DNA of 39,619 nt from Lachnospiraceae bacterium (GCA_017544835.1 JAFYDI010000072.1:1-39619); one strand, 5' to 3'; positions 8,859-18,617 are shown, numbered from the stretch's first letter. Translations and numbers: made by a program. The notes: generated by a model from the sequence alone, not told the origin.

Positions 8859-10127
8859 TTGAATAAGCTTTATGAGGATGTGTTCGCACTTACCCGTGCC
8901 GGCATATGGGGAGATGAGGTATCTCTTTCGGGAGATGCTGACTGGGACGAACTCTTTGAAAAATTGAGAAGGAGCAAGCTCCTTCCGCTTACATACAAGG
9001 TTGCATCCAAGCATGCGCTTGAGTGGAATATTCCCGATACGGTGTTAAATATTTGGAAACGCCAGAGTTCTGCCAAAACATTGAATCAGATGTATAAGTT
9101 CTCTGAGATTAAGAAAATTATTGCAGAAGGTGATAGCAGAAATCTTAAGCTCATTATGTTTAAAGGAATCGGTGTAGCCACGCTTTATCCCGATCCCAAT
9201 CAGCGTTATTCGAGCGATGCGGATATACTTGTATATCGTGAGGAACAACCGCAGGCTGTTAAACTGTTAGAGGATTTAGGATATATTTCTACAGAAGAAG
9301 GTGCCAAAGAACACGTGCCTGTCTTTGAAAAAAACAGCGGGGTGATGTATTCCAAAATCGAACTTCATGATTGCTTATGGGAGGATTATGAGGGTAAGCA
9401 GGCCGAAGTTCTTGAGTCTTTAAAGCTTGATGCCGAAGAATCACTGATAAGAGAAAACTTTATGGGAACAGAGTATTACTCTCTTGGGATAACAGAGCAT
9501 TTCATTTATCAGATTTTCCACATAGTTAAGCACTTGTTCTTTGAGGGAATAAGCTTAAGATATTTTACCGATATTTCTCTTTTTGCCAATAAGTACAAGG
9601 ATAAGATAGATTGGCAGAGAGTTATAAAAGCCATGAAACTCCTTCATTACGAAAAGTTTTTGGATTGTATTGCAGAAATCTGTAAAGAGCACCTTAACAT
9701 GCTTAAGGACATTCCGATTACAGGAAGTGTTACCGAAGAGATGAAGGATCATCTTATAGAGGATGTTCTCGGAGACAAAGATACCAGCGGAAATGTGGAC
9801 AATTATGAGACCATAAATTTCCTTGAAACATATTTTATGCGTTCAAGCGCGGTTAAGAAATCTAAGTTTCAGCAGAGGAGAAAACAGATACTTCCCCTTC
9901 CGTCGGAACTTCACGAGAGATATTCTTATGCGCGTAAGTGCCCGCTTCTTTTGCCGGTGGCATGGGTACACCGTATTTTCTTCTTTGCCGATTACGCCAT
10001 AAGGGGCAAGAAGAAAGGCAAGAACGGTACGGAAGCTATGAAACAGTCACAGAACAGGCTTGATCTTATGAAAGAGTTTGACCTTATGGATACGGATAAA
10101 GACTTAAAAAATAAGAAGGGGAAATAA
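8859..10127 (+). CDS. Nucleotidyltransferase-fold protein (NTP_transf_5 family)
   Basis: A 422-residue protein starting with TTG at 8859, supported by AAGGAG at 8845-8850 with eight bases between; no ATG fits. The segment LKLIMFKGIGVATLYPDPNQ followed by RYSSDADILV is the hallmark of the NTP_transf_5 group of minimal nucleotidyltransferases, with the metal-binding Asp pair at residues 120 and 122. Members transfer a nucleotide or phosphate to unknown substrates. They occur in capsule clusters and, from general knowledge, in tailoring of paeninodin-like lasso peptides. The C-terminal 150 residues are helical and basic. Only two bases separate it from the ABC exporter, so the two probably act on one product. 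The substrate is unknown. Confidence 0.75.
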   Translation: MNKLYEDVFALTRAGIWGDEVSLSGDADWDELFEKLRRSKLLPLTYKVASKHALEWNIPDTVLNIWKRQSSAKTLNQMYKFSEIKKIIAEGDSRNLKLIMFKGIGVATLYPDPNQRYSSDADILVYREEQPQAVKLLEDLGYISTEEGAKEHVPVFEKNSGVMYSKIELHDCLWEDYEGKQAEVLESLKLDAEESLIRENFMGTEYYSLGITEHFIYQIFHIVKHLFFEGISLRYFTDISLFANKYKDKIDWQRVIKAMKLLHYEKFLDCIAEICKEHLNMLKDIPITGSVTEEMKDHLIEDVLGDKDTSGNVDNYETINFLETYFMRSSAVKKSKFQQRRKQILPLPSELHERYSYARKCPLLLPVAWVHRIFFFADYAIRGKKKGKNGTEAMKQSQNRLDLMKEFDLMDTDKDLKNKKGK

Positions 10128-10129
10128 TT

Positions 10130-11869
10130 GTGGGACGAGTAAAGGAATTATGGAGAGACAGAGATAATCAGATTAAGTATTTTAAGTGGCTGATGTATTA
10201 TTCCAAGCCTTATGCATTTAAGATATTTCTTCTGATGAGCTTTGATTTGATTATGACCTTCGTATCGCTGTCAATGGTTGCAATATCAAAGATTATCATT
10301 GATAAAGCGACTCATGCGACAACGGAAGTTCCGGAAACCAGTTTCATTAATGACATTTTCGGATTTCTGGCAGATGGGGACGGATTTACCACTGCAATTA
10401 TAGTATATGTGGTACTGACGCTCTCTATGCAGGCATTGGGCATTATCAACGGAATCATGTCCACGATGCTTAATGAAAAATTCGGTTTCGGTATCAGAAA
10501 ACAGGTATACGAGAAGATTATTCGCTCGCACTGGCTTGATATTAAGAAGTATCATACCGGCGACCTTATGACCAGACTTACTTCGGACGCGGGCGCTATA
10601 GCGGACGGTATAGTAAATACCATACCCAATGTAATAAGGCTTATAATTGAGTTGATTGTAGTATTCTTTACTCTGTACAGTTATTCGCATACACTTGCTT
10701 TCTTTGCACTTATGGTGGCACCTGTTTCGGCGATTACGTGCTGGTGGCTGGGACGTAAGCTTAAGAAATTGCAGGTTAAGGTACAGGAATCCGAAGCGGC
10801 CTATCGTTCTTTCCTTCAGGAGAGTATGGCCAATCTTTTGATTGTTAAGGCTTTCGCCAACGAAAATTATGCAGCGGAGAGACTTACAGACTTAAGAGAA
10901 AACAGATTCTATTGGGTATTCAAAAGAACAAAACTCAGTATGGCAAGCTCCACTATCATGGGACTTAGCTTCCAGTTAGGATACATTGCGGCATTTACTT
11001 TCGGCGCATTTCAGGTAAGCGCAAGAATTATTACTTATGGTACGATGTCAGTCTTCCTTGCACTTGTTAACAGAGTACAGTCTCCTATAATGGGACTTGC
11101 GAAAACTGTTCCTCAGGTGGTATCAATTCTTGCTTCTGCGGGCCGTGTAATTGAGATTCAGAACATTCCCGAAGAGAAGAGCCTTCCTATCGAAATGAAG
11201 CGTGAAAATATCGGTGTTAAGGTTAATGACCTTACATTCGGTTATACCGATGAAACGGTATTTGAAAACGTTAATCTTGATATTAAGCCCGGCGAATTTG
11301 TAGCTATTATCGGTGAATCGGGTATCGGTAAGACGACTTTGGTACGTATTATTATGTCATTTACCAGTAGCTTGACCGGTAGTGTGGATTTCTACAACGC
11401 TTACGGGGAGGGCGTAACTGCTAACTCCGGTACGCGTGAATTTATTGCTTATGTTCCGCAGGGTAACACACTGTTCAGTGGTACTATTAGAGAAAATATC
11501 CGTATGGGTAAACTTGATGCTACTGACGAAGAGATGTGGGAGGCTTTGAGACTTGCATCGGGTGAGGAGTTCGTACAAAATCTTCCCGGTGGATTGGACT
11601 GTGTAATCGGTGAGCGTGGACACGGTATTTCCGAAGGTCAGGCTCAGCGTATTGCTATCGCCAGAGCTTTTGTAAGAAAGTCGCCTTTCCTTATTCTTGA
11701 CGAAGCGACATCATCACTTGATGAGAATACTGAATTGCAGGTACTTAAAGGCCTTCAGGCGCTTACTCCCAGACCTACCTGCCTTATTATTACGCACAGA
11801 AAGAGCATACTTCCTATCTGTGACAGAGAGATTAAGATTGAGAACAAGAAGACTATCATTACGGAGTAA
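10130..11869 (+). CDS. ABC exporter, fused membrane and ATPase domains
   Basis: A 579-residue half-transporter. The first ~330 residues form a six-helix exporter membrane domain (type I, MsbA-like), including KYHTGDLMTRLTSDAG in its coupling region. The ATPase domain has Walker A GESGIGKT at residues 395-402, a signature ISEGQ at 500-504 (canonical LSGGQ) and Walker B with the catalytic pair D524/E525, then the H-loop in ITHRKS. All key residues are present, so it should be active as a homodimer. It starts with GTG two bases after the nucleotidyltransferase gene, with aagaagggg as ribosome site. The substrate could be a lipid-linked glycan or a peptide; no peptidase domain is present. Confidence 0.9.
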   Translation: MGRVKELWRDRDNQIKYFKWLMYYSKPYAFKIFLLMSFDLIMTFVSLSMVAISKIIIDKATHATTEVPETSFINDIFGFLADGDGFTTAIIVYVVLTLSMQALGIINGIMSTMLNEKFGFGIRKQVYEKIIRSHWLDIKKYHTGDLMTRLTSDAGAIADGIVNTIPNVIRLIIELIVVFFTLYSYSHTLAFFALMVAPVSAITCWWLGRKLKKLQVKVQESEAAYRSFLQESMANLLIVKAFANENYAAERLTDLRENRFYWVFKRTKLSMASSTIMGLSFQLGYIAAFTFGAFQVSARIITYGTMSVFLALVNRVQSPIMGLAKTVPQVVSILASAGRVIEIQNIPEEKSLPIEMKRENIGVKVNDLTFGYTDETVFENVNLDIKPGEFVAIIGESGIGKTTLVRIIMSFTSSLTGSVDFYNAYGEGVTANSGTREFIAYVPQGNTLFSGTIRENIRMGKLDATDEEMWEALRLASGEEFVQNLPGGLDCVIGERGHGISEGQAQRIAIARAFVRKSPFLILDEATSSLDENTELQVLKGLQALTPRPTCLIITHRKSILPICDREIKIENKKTIITE

Positions 11870-11871
11870 TT

Positions 11872-14070
11872 ATGGTTAAAAAGTGGATTACAAGAGTATT
11901 GGTACTGGGCATAGTTGTATTTCTTATGTTTAAGACCAAGGGACTATTTGATGATCTGGCTGACGGAACTTATGCACATGAAGTGCTGAGGGTTGATAAC
12001 ATCTATGGAAAAAGCAGCTCCGGACAAAAATCGGGAGACAATTCGGATGCAGACAAAAATGTAACGGCGGTTTCCGAAGAAGATGTTGCTCCGGAACCCG
12101 AGATAGCGTATGAGCCATCGGAGAAAACCGGCGATGACTTTTATCTTGATTTAAGTTATGTAAAAATGTGGGAATCCGGTGAATACGATGAGACAACAGG
12201 GGAAAAGGCAGAGCATAGAAGAAGAATGCGCCACCCTGATTTGATTGCTATAGAATGTGCTAAGTATAATATTAATGTCTCGGAGGGATACAAACTTCGT
12301 ATATGCGAATATGATTCCGAAAACGGTTTTATTCGAAGCATGGAGCTTATCGATGGAAACGTTTACGAACCAAGCCGTGAAGGCGAATTTTTTTCGGTTA
12401 CATTAATGAAAGACGGAAACGAGAATAGCCTTTCACCCGGACAGTGGGGAAGAGTATTTGAATCGGGAATTGAAGTTATAATTTGTACTGATAAGTGGCA
12501 GGATTTTTCGGGTAATGAAGTCGGTAGTCTTATTTTAGCTGAGGAAGGCTCGCAAGTTACAAAGAATCTGTCAGATTATTTACTTGCCGGAAAAGATGAT
12601 GAATTGGCTGACATTCTTTGGAATAAGCAAATTGTCAATGAACTGTATACATTAACGGCAGAAGAACTGGATAACGGTAACCCTACCTATTATGTCTCTT
12701 CTTCTGATGGCGATGATTCCAATTCGGGTCTGACACCCGATTCGCCTAAAAAAAAACTAGATTTCTTTTCGGGAATGTCAAACGTCAATGTTCTCTTAAA
12801 ATGCGGAGACACATTCCGTATGCCTAAAGGAATCAGTCTCGGCAATAATTGCATATATGCTGCATATGGTCAAGGCACTAGACCGGAAATAAATTTCTAC
12901 AGGGAACTTGATGTCAAATTTATAGCGTCCGATACAATATCCAATATGTGGGAAGCTGACCTTTCAGCTCTTGATATTGTCACCAATCAAGAGGATAAGA
13001 GAAACTGTGATATAGGACAGTTATTGATAGACGGTAAGGTTAATTGGAACCGATATACATGGTACGGTGACGCCGAGTTTGATTCCCATTCTATTGAAGT
13101 ATTCGGAGAAGGCGTTTGGGCTGTTGATTGGCATAATTCTAAACTCTATTTATATTCTGTGAAAAATCCCAACAATAGTTCAATTGAATATGCGCCTGCT
13201 GTAACGGGACTTTACGGAGTGGGAATTAACAATGCCAAGATTAAGGGACTTAAGCTTAAAGGCGCAGGCCATCATGGATGTAATTTACAAAATTGTTCGG
13301 ATGTAGAGATAAGCAACTGCTATTTTAGTTATATCGGGGGTTCTCTGCATAATCGTGGAAGCCGCTACGGTAATGCTATACAGGTATGGGACAGTGGTAC
13401 AAATATCAGTGTGCATAACAATTATGCAGCATGGATATACGATACTTGTTTTACGCATCAGGGTTCGAACAATCAGGCGATAGATGAGCATATCCATTTT
13501 ACTGATAATGTGGGCGCTCATTTCTTTTGGGGTATTGAAGTGTGGGGCGATGAGTACAGTGAAAACCCGTTTAGTGATATTACATATACGGGAAATGTAT
13601 TGTATGACAATATCGATGTCACCAATCCGGATACTCCTATGTATGTAAAAGGTAATGCCAGACTTTTAGGAACATCTGACAAGGATTATGTTTCGTTCAG
13701 GACAGGATATAAATATCATCAGATGTCCGGAATCAGCATTTCTAATTCGGGAACCGGTCAGATCGCTAAGGTTGAGAACAATATTGTGTGGGACTCAAAC
13801 AGATTTTTGTTACAAGCCAGTAATCCCAGGGGCGAAGATGTTTTTTCGGCCTTAAAGAATAATTTCTTTTACGCAGAAGACATTCTTTCGGGCGCGTGCC
13901 TGTTCAGATATAATAATGACGGAAATAAAGAATACTGCGATACACCGCGGTTTGTCGATAGCTCCAATACGTGGAGCGTTCACGTAATCGAAGAAGAATA
14001 TGATAACAGCAAAGATGAGGAAAGACTTAATGAGGCACTGCTGAGGATTGCGGGAGAAAGCAGCAGATGA
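11872..14070 (+). CDS. Membrane-anchored right-handed beta-helix protein
   Basis: A 732-residue protein with one N-terminal membrane helix (residues ~5-22, no clear cleavage site) and a Ser/Asp-rich linker. A globular region follows to about residue 260. From about residue 272 the YYVSSSDGDDSNSGLTPDSP start is typical of parallel beta-helix proteins with polysaccharide-lyase or hydrolase relatives. Asn- and Asp-rich rungs (such as NCSDVEISNCYFSYI, and VHNNYAAWIYDTCF) continue to ~700. It would sit outside the cell and bind, cut or modify the locus's glycan. No catalytic residues can be assigned with certainty. It starts right after the ABC exporter and overlaps the next gene by four bases (atga). 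Confidence 0.75.
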   Translation: MVKKWITRVLVLGIVVFLMFKTKGLFDDLADGTYAHEVLRVDNIYGKSSSGQKSGDNSDADKNVTAVSEEDVAPEPEIAYEPSEKTGDDFYLDLSYVKMWESGEYDETTGEKAEHRRRMRHPDLIAIECAKYNINVSEGYKLRICEYDSENGFIRSMELIDGNVYEPSREGEFFSVTLMKDGNENSLSPGQWGRVFESGIEVIICTDKWQDFSGNEVGSLILAEEGSQVTKNLSDYLLAGKDDELADILWNKQIVNELYTLTAEELDNGNPTYYVSSSDGDDSNSGLTPDSPKKKLDFFSGMSNVNVLLKCGDTFRMPKGISLGNNCIYAAYGQGTRPEINFYRELDVKFIASDTISNMWEADLSALDIVTNQEDKRNCDIGQLLIDGKVNWNRYTWYGDAEFDSHSIEVFGEGVWAVDWHNSKLYLYSVKNPNNSSIEYAPAVTGLYGVGINNAKIKGLKLKGAGHHGCNLQNCSDVEISNCYFSYIGGSLHNRGSRYGNAIQVWDSGTNISVHNNYAAWIYDTCFTHQGSNNQAIDEHIHFTDNVGAHFFWGIEVWGDEYSENPFSDITYTGNVLYDNIDVTNPDTPMYVKGNARLLGTSDKDYVSFRTGYKYHQMSGISISNSGTGQIAKVENNIVWDSNRFLLQASNPRGEDVFSALKNNFFYAEDILSGACLFRYNNDGNKEYCDTPRFVDSSNTWSVHVIEEEYDNSKDEERLNEALLRIAGESSR

Positions 14071-15173
14071 ATAAATTTATTAAGCTTACAGCTCAAAGAA
14101 TAATCAGAGTTGTTGGAAGATTAATATATAGAAAACATATCTGGCTTATTTCTGATAGATTCTGGCGTGCGGGTGATAACGGAGAGGCTTTTTTTCGATT
14201 TTTGCAATCGAAGCCGGTAAAATCCGTATTTGCGATTTCTGCCTTAAGTAACGACTACGATATGCTAAAAAAAGTGGGGAAAGTGGTTTCTTATAATTCA
14301 ATAAAGCATAAATTGCTCTTATGTATCGCAGATGTGAGTGCATCTTCTCATGATTGCCACATAGAAGGACATCCGGAGACCCCGCAAGTTTTTTTGTCGC
14401 ATGGTATTACATTAAGAGATTTTCATGACTATTATAATACAATGAATCATGAGAATTACCATACAATAGTGGTTTCAGAACAGGAAAGGATTGTCCTTAC
14501 AACGCCACCATATAATTTGAAGCCTGAGCAGGTTCTTCTTACAGGCTTTCCACGATATGATTACTTGATTAATGAGGGTTCTGAGAAGATAGTCACGATA
14601 GCGTTCACATGGCGCCATTATCTATGGAATTTACGCAAGGAAGACTTTAAAAAATCAGATTTATATAAAGTATATTCGTCTATTTTTGATAACAAAGAAT
14701 TGATAAAAATGATTAATTCCTATGGTTATTCTGTCAGGATAAAACTACATCCTGAAATTGAGAAGTTCAGGGATGAGTTTTCTTTGCCTTCAGGAATAAC
14801 TCTATGGGATGTGAATGTTTCATACAGAGAAATGTACGAGAAATCGAGCCTTATGATAACCGATTATTCTTCCTGTATATATGACTTTGCTTATCTGAAG
14901 AAACCGGTTATTTACTATCAGCCTGATTATGAATACATCCTCAATAGCGGAATAGGTCCACAATATGTTTATGATTATAAAGAAAACGGTATGGGAGAAG
15001 TAACTTATACGGTTGATGGGTTGAAAGATTGTATTGAAACATACATAAAAACAGATTGTACGATGAAGGCTATTTACAAAGAAAGAGTGAACCGTTTTTT
15101 TGCCTATAAGGATAGGAATAATTGCGAGAGAGTTTATGAGGAAATAAATAGATTTTTAAATAAGACAGTATAA
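14067..15173 (+). CDS. CDP-glycerol glycerophosphotransferase (TagB/TagF-like)
   Basis: A 368-residue protein of the Glyphos_transf family. It shows the conserved VFLSHGITLRDFH segment with the catalytic-type His, the KLHPE motif, and ITDYSSCIYDFAYLKKPVIY near the C-terminus, which holds the nucleotide-binding residues. Such enzymes transfer glycerol-phosphate, or occasionally ribitol-phosphate, from CDP-alditol to a glycan or lipid at the membrane. It is single-domain, like TagB or decorating enzymes, and lacks the extra N-terminal GT module of some TagF forms. It overlaps the beta-helix gene by four bases. Its presence suggests the surface polymer carries glycerol-phosphate groups. No tagD-like cytidylyltransferase is in the window. 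Confidence 0.9.
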   Translation: MNKFIKLTAQRIIRVVGRLIYRKHIWLISDRFWRAGDNGEAFFRFLQSKPVKSVFAISALSNDYDMLKKVGKVVSYNSIKHKLLLCIADVSASSHDCHIEGHPETPQVFLSHGITLRDFHDYYNTMNHENYHTIVVSEQERIVLTTPPYNLKPEQVLLTGFPRYDYLINEGSEKIVTIAFTWRHYLWNLRKEDFKKSDLYKVYSSIFDNKELIKMINSYGYSVRIKLHPEIEKFRDEFSLPSGITLWDVNVSYREMYEKSSLMITDYSSCIYDFAYLKKPVIYYQPDYEYILNSGIGPQYVYDYKENGMGEVTYTVDGLKDCIETYIKTDCTMKAIYKERVNRFFAYKDRNNCERVYEEINRFLNKTV

Positions 15174-15217
15174 ATGAACGGAGTAGTTTGTAAGACGGGG
15201 GATATTAAAGCTTAATA

Positions 15218-17065
15218 ATGGAATTCATAAAAAAATATTTTTGGGTTTTTTGTGCGACTGTGGCAATTCTGGGCATGGCAGTATTGGCTGTTAAGATATG
15301 TGATGGCAACAAAATACCTATCTGGGTTGAAATAGAACAAAACGATAGTGCGGAAAAAATACTTGCGTGGTATGACGCCGAATCAAGTATAAACTATTTC
15401 TTTTTACCGGCATATGTCAATAGTGAGAACACAAAGGTTCGCACAGATGGGGACATTTCGATTATGTCAAAAGGCAAAAGTTTGAATGATGGTATTAATC
15501 CATTTGCTCTTTTTGAAATCGATAAGGAATATGAAATAGAAACAACCGGATTGCTGAAACATAAGTATAAGGTGGAATTGGTTGTAGCCGATAATACGTC
15601 TACCATGTATATCAACACAATTACAGGCTCTATGCGAGAAGTATTTAAGAAAAAGAAGCAAGAAGAACCTGCATCAATGTCTGTGTATACAAGAGAAGGC
15701 TTTAAGAACACTCATGTTTCGTCAATGACGATAAATGGTCGCGGAAACTCGACCTGGGAAGAGGACAAAAAGGCTTTTACTTTGAAACTGAACGAAGTAA
15801 CCCCTATTTTGGACATGGCAGGAAGTTCAAAATGGATTCTTTTAGCGAATGCAAAGGATAAGTCAAATTTAAAAAACAAAATAGTTTATGATTTGGCTAA
15901 AAGAGAAGGCCTGCGACTTACTCCTGACAGTGAATATACTGCACTGTATCTTAATGGGGAATTTTATGGACTTTATTTGCTTTGTCAGTCACCTAACACT
16001 GTTAATGAATGGGCTGATAACAGTAATGATTTAAGGGTTTGCAAATTTGAAATATCAGGAAGAGTGCAAGCCGCAGAAAATGGCTTTTTGGTAGGCGAAA
16101 GAAATGTACCTGTAGAAAGCATATTACCTAAAAAGGTAACGCCGGATAATCTGAGTGTACTTCAAAGAAAAATCGAAGAGGTAGATAAAAAAATTTGCGA
16201 GGGTGCTGAAAATCAAATAGATTTAAGCCAATTTATAGATATCGATTCATGGACCAAGAAGTACTTAATTGATGAAATATTTGAAAACTATGACGCCGGA
16301 ATCTGCAGTGCATATTTCTTTTGGGACGAAGGGTCATTTGATGGGAAAATATATACAGGCCCAATTTGGGACTATGATAATGCTATGGGTAGTTCTTATA
16401 TCTTAACACAGAATCCCGCCGCAATAATTGCTTCTCATGAATACCGCCGACCTGAACAAATGAGGTATTGGTATCCTGAATTGTGTGGTAACGAGGCATT
16501 CTACGAGAAAGTTAAAGATACGTATTCGGAAAGGTTTAGTACAGCGTTAGAATATTTAGCAAACGAGTACATTCCGAATATGTGTGACGAGATTTCTCAA
16601 GCAGTCCGATGTGATGAGATACGATGGAAATATGAGTGTGCGTCGGTAGTTGATGAATTGGTGCAATACCTTACAGAGCGTAAATCTTTCTTGGACAGTT
16701 ATTGGATTAAATGCGACAGATATTGCGCCGTAAGAGGATATGCACCCGAGGCATATAAAGATTATTTTTATGAATATGTTCCATACGGAAAAACAATAAA
16801 TGATAGTGCTTATGTCTTCTCGTTTTTTAAAGATGATGAATATATACCAGTCATTGAAGAAACTGATGAAGTATTTGATTTGAGTGCAGGAATATATGAT
16901 GACATAAATCTAGTTTTTGAAAAAAAGAGTTCAAATTTTGTAGAACGGTATAAGTCTGTGCTATATACAGGAGCTTATAAAATGGTTCCGATAACTGTCA
17001 TTATAATAATTGCATTAACTATAGGCTTGATTATCAGAGAGCGAATTCGGAGGAATGGCGGATGA
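15218..17065 (+). CDS. CotH-kinase-like surface protein
   Basis: A 615-residue protein with a membrane helix near each end (residues ~7-27 and ~583-605), so the long middle is probably outside. The middle holds the CotH-kinase fold: INGRGNSTW and AFTLKLNE, then KWILLANAKDKSNLKNKI, LYLNGEFYGLYLL, and a metal-binding WDYDNAMGSS. In B. subtilis CotH is a protein kinase of the spore coat; members in vegetative surface clusters have no proven substrate. The start is the ATG at 15218, preceded in frame by a stop; the ribosome site is poor (a ggggg about 16 bases upstream). Its end overlaps the VTC-domain gene by four bases, so the two are linked. Confidence 0.85.
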   Translation: MEFIKKYFWVFCATVAILGMAVLAVKICDGNKIPIWVEIEQNDSAEKILAWYDAESSINYFFLPAYVNSENTKVRTDGDISIMSKGKSLNDGINPFALFEIDKEYEIETTGLLKHKYKVELVVADNTSTMYINTITGSMREVFKKKKQEEPASMSVYTREGFKNTHVSSMTINGRGNSTWEEDKKAFTLKLNEVTPILDMAGSSKWILLANAKDKSNLKNKIVYDLAKREGLRLTPDSEYTALYLNGEFYGLYLLCQSPNTVNEWADNSNDLRVCKFEISGRVQAAENGFLVGERNVPVESILPKKVTPDNLSVLQRKIEEVDKKICEGAENQIDLSQFIDIDSWTKKYLIDEIFENYDAGICSAYFFWDEGSFDGKIYTGPIWDYDNAMGSSYILTQNPAAIIASHEYRRPEQMRYWYPELCGNEAFYEKVKDTYSERFSTALEYLANEYIPNMCDEISQAVRCDEIRWKYECASVVDELVQYLTERKSFLDSYWIKCDRYCAVRGYAPEAYKDYFYEYVPYGKTINDSAYVFSFFKDDEYIPVIEETDEVFDLSAGIYDDINLVFEKKSSNFVERYKSVLYTGAYKMVPITVIIIIALTIGLIIRERIRRNGG

Positions 17066-17769
17066 AAATAGAGGAAAAAGAAAAATACCGTCATGAATTC
17101 AAGTACCCTATATCCGCGTCAGAGCTCCGTCTGATAGAGGAAAGAATTTGTGGAATATTGTCCAAGGATGCTCATGTAGGTGAAACAGGAAAATATATTA
17201 TTTCCAGCCTATATTTTGATGATTACAATGATAAGTGCTTTTACGAAAATGAAAACGGAACAGATCCGCGTGAAAAATTTAGAATAAGGATTTATAATCA
17301 TAATTCACAACGTATCAGCCTGGAATGTAAACGCAAAGAGAAATCCAAAACACTTAAGAAAGCGTGCTTTTTGACTAAGGAACAGACGGAGCGAATCATA
17401 AACGGAGAAGTGCTGTCGATAGACGAGAGTATGCCGCCTTTGCTTAAAAAGTTTATTAATTTACAGATTAGCGATGGACTAAGCCCCAAGGTTATCGTTG
17501 AATATGAGAGGATACCATATATTTATAAACTAGGAAATGTTCGAGTGACATTTGATACACATTTATCCTCATCATATGATGTTAAAAAGTTTCTTGAGGC
17601 CAATTATATTAAGAGACCTGTAATGCCTTTGGGTATGGAATTATTGGAAGTAAAATACGATGAATTTATGCCAACATATATTTACAGGGTGTTGCAACTT
17701 AAAAGCTTAACACAGACGGCATTTTCCAAATACTACTTGTGTAGAAAATATGGATTAAAAAATTTTTAG
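17062..17769 (+). CDS. VTC-domain polyphosphate polymerase-like protein
   Basis: A 235-residue soluble protein of the VTC/triphosphate-tunnel group. The expected charged pairs line the predicted tunnel: RHEFKYPI at the start, SSLYFDD, KFRIRIYN (Arg-x-Arg), LECKRKEK, KVIVEYERI, RVTFDTHLS, and LLEVKYDEFMP near the end. In yeast Vtc4 the same fold makes polyphosphate from ATP; bacterial stand-alone forms are common beside CotH and DUF4956 genes, with function untested in most cases. It starts within the CotH stop (atga overlap). All the metal/phosphate-binding positions I can recognise are kept, so it is probably catalytic. Its product could be polyphosphate or a phosphorylated surface group. 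Confidence 0.88.
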   Translation: MKIEEKEKYRHEFKYPISASELRLIEERICGILSKDAHVGETGKYIISSLYFDDYNDKCFYENENGTDPREKFRIRIYNHNSQRISLECKRKEKSKTLKKACFLTKEQTERIINGEVLSIDESMPPLLKKFINLQISDGLSPKVIVEYERIPYIYKLGNVRVTFDTHLSSSYDVKKFLEANYIKRPVMPLGMELLEVKYDEFMPTYIYRVLQLKSLTQTAFSKYYLCRKYGLKNF

Positions 17770-17798
17770 AATAGGGATGTTTATCGGAGGGATTAAAA

Positions 17799-18476
17799 AT
17801 GTATTCAATAAGAGATATTATTAAAAAATCATTTTTGGAAGGCTATTCGGCTACTGATATATCTATTAAGACGGTTGTTGTTTCTTTGTTGATTACTGCC
17901 GTGATAGCTTTTTATATTTTCATGTTATATAGAGTTATGTGCAGAAAGACATTTTATTCCAAGACGTTTAATATTTCATTGGTCGGAGTTGCACTAATCA
18001 CGGCAGCCATAATAGTTACAATTCAGTCAAGTATTGTTGTTTCCCTTGGTATGGTTGGCGCACTTTCAATCGTAAGATTCAGAACGGCAGTTAAAGAACC
18101 TATGGACTTAATGTTTTTGTTTTGGTCAATAAGTACAGGTATTATGTGCGGTGCAGGATTTGCTGAGTTCGCAATTGCTTTGGCACTTATCTTGACGTTG
18201 GTTGTAGTAATGTTGAATCTTATACCTGTTGCAAAGGCACCGCTGATTTTGATAGTGAATGCGGATAATATTGATAGTGAAAGCAGCATTTTGGAAGCAG
18301 TAAGGGAATGCGCTCCGTATTTTCAAGTTAAAGCCAGAAACATGACGGCAGATTCGCTCGATATGACAATAGAAGTAAGGAGTAAACAAGGTTCGGAACT
18401 TGTTAGAAGAGTTATGAGTGTTGAAGGAGTTAAGGGCGCTTCGCTACTTGCTCATGACGGAGAAGTAACTTTTTAG
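17799..18476 (+). CDS. DUF4956 integral membrane protein
   Basis: A 225-residue protein with about four membrane helices in the first 150 residues. Between them is the family motif GMVGALSIVRFRTAVKEP, then DLMFLFWSIS. The C-terminal ~75 residues form a small soluble alpha/beta domain ending in VMSVEGVKGASLLAHDGE, similar in layout to MgtC-like or ACT-like regulatory ends. It has no known activity. The gene follows the VTC gene after about 30 bases, with a good cggaggg ribosome site. It is the usual third member of CotH-VTC-DUF4956 cassettes, which suggests it channels or anchors the VTC product at the membrane; that role is inference. Confidence 0.85.
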   Translation: MYSIRDIIKKSFLEGYSATDISIKTVVVSLLITAVIAFYIFMLYRVMCRKTFYSKTFNISLVGVALITAAIIVTIQSSIVVSLGMVGALSIVRFRTAVKEPMDLMFLFWSISTGIMCGAGFAEFAIALALILTLVVVMLNLIPVAKAPLILIVNADNIDSESSILEAVRECAPYFQVKARNMTADSLDMTIEVRSKQGSELVRRVMSVEGVKGASLLAHDGEVTF

Positions 18477-18518
18477 TACGATGTAATAATGTAGTGATTT
18501 TTACTCAGAATGATTATG

Positions 18519-18548
18519 AAAGGAGAGGTTTTGTACCTCTTCTTTTTT
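18519..18548 (+). terminator. Rho-independent terminator of the polysaccharide locus
   Basis: AGGAGAGGT pairs with ACCTCTTCT (one wobble) around a five-base loop, followed by a run of T (tctttttttg). It lies about 45 bases after the DUF4956 stop and ends the long rightward operon. Confidence 0.85.
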
Positions 18549-18617
18549 TGCGGGTGAAACGTTTTTGATATGATTTCGCAACATGGGACGAAAGTACTAA
18601 CAACGCTGTAAGAATTA

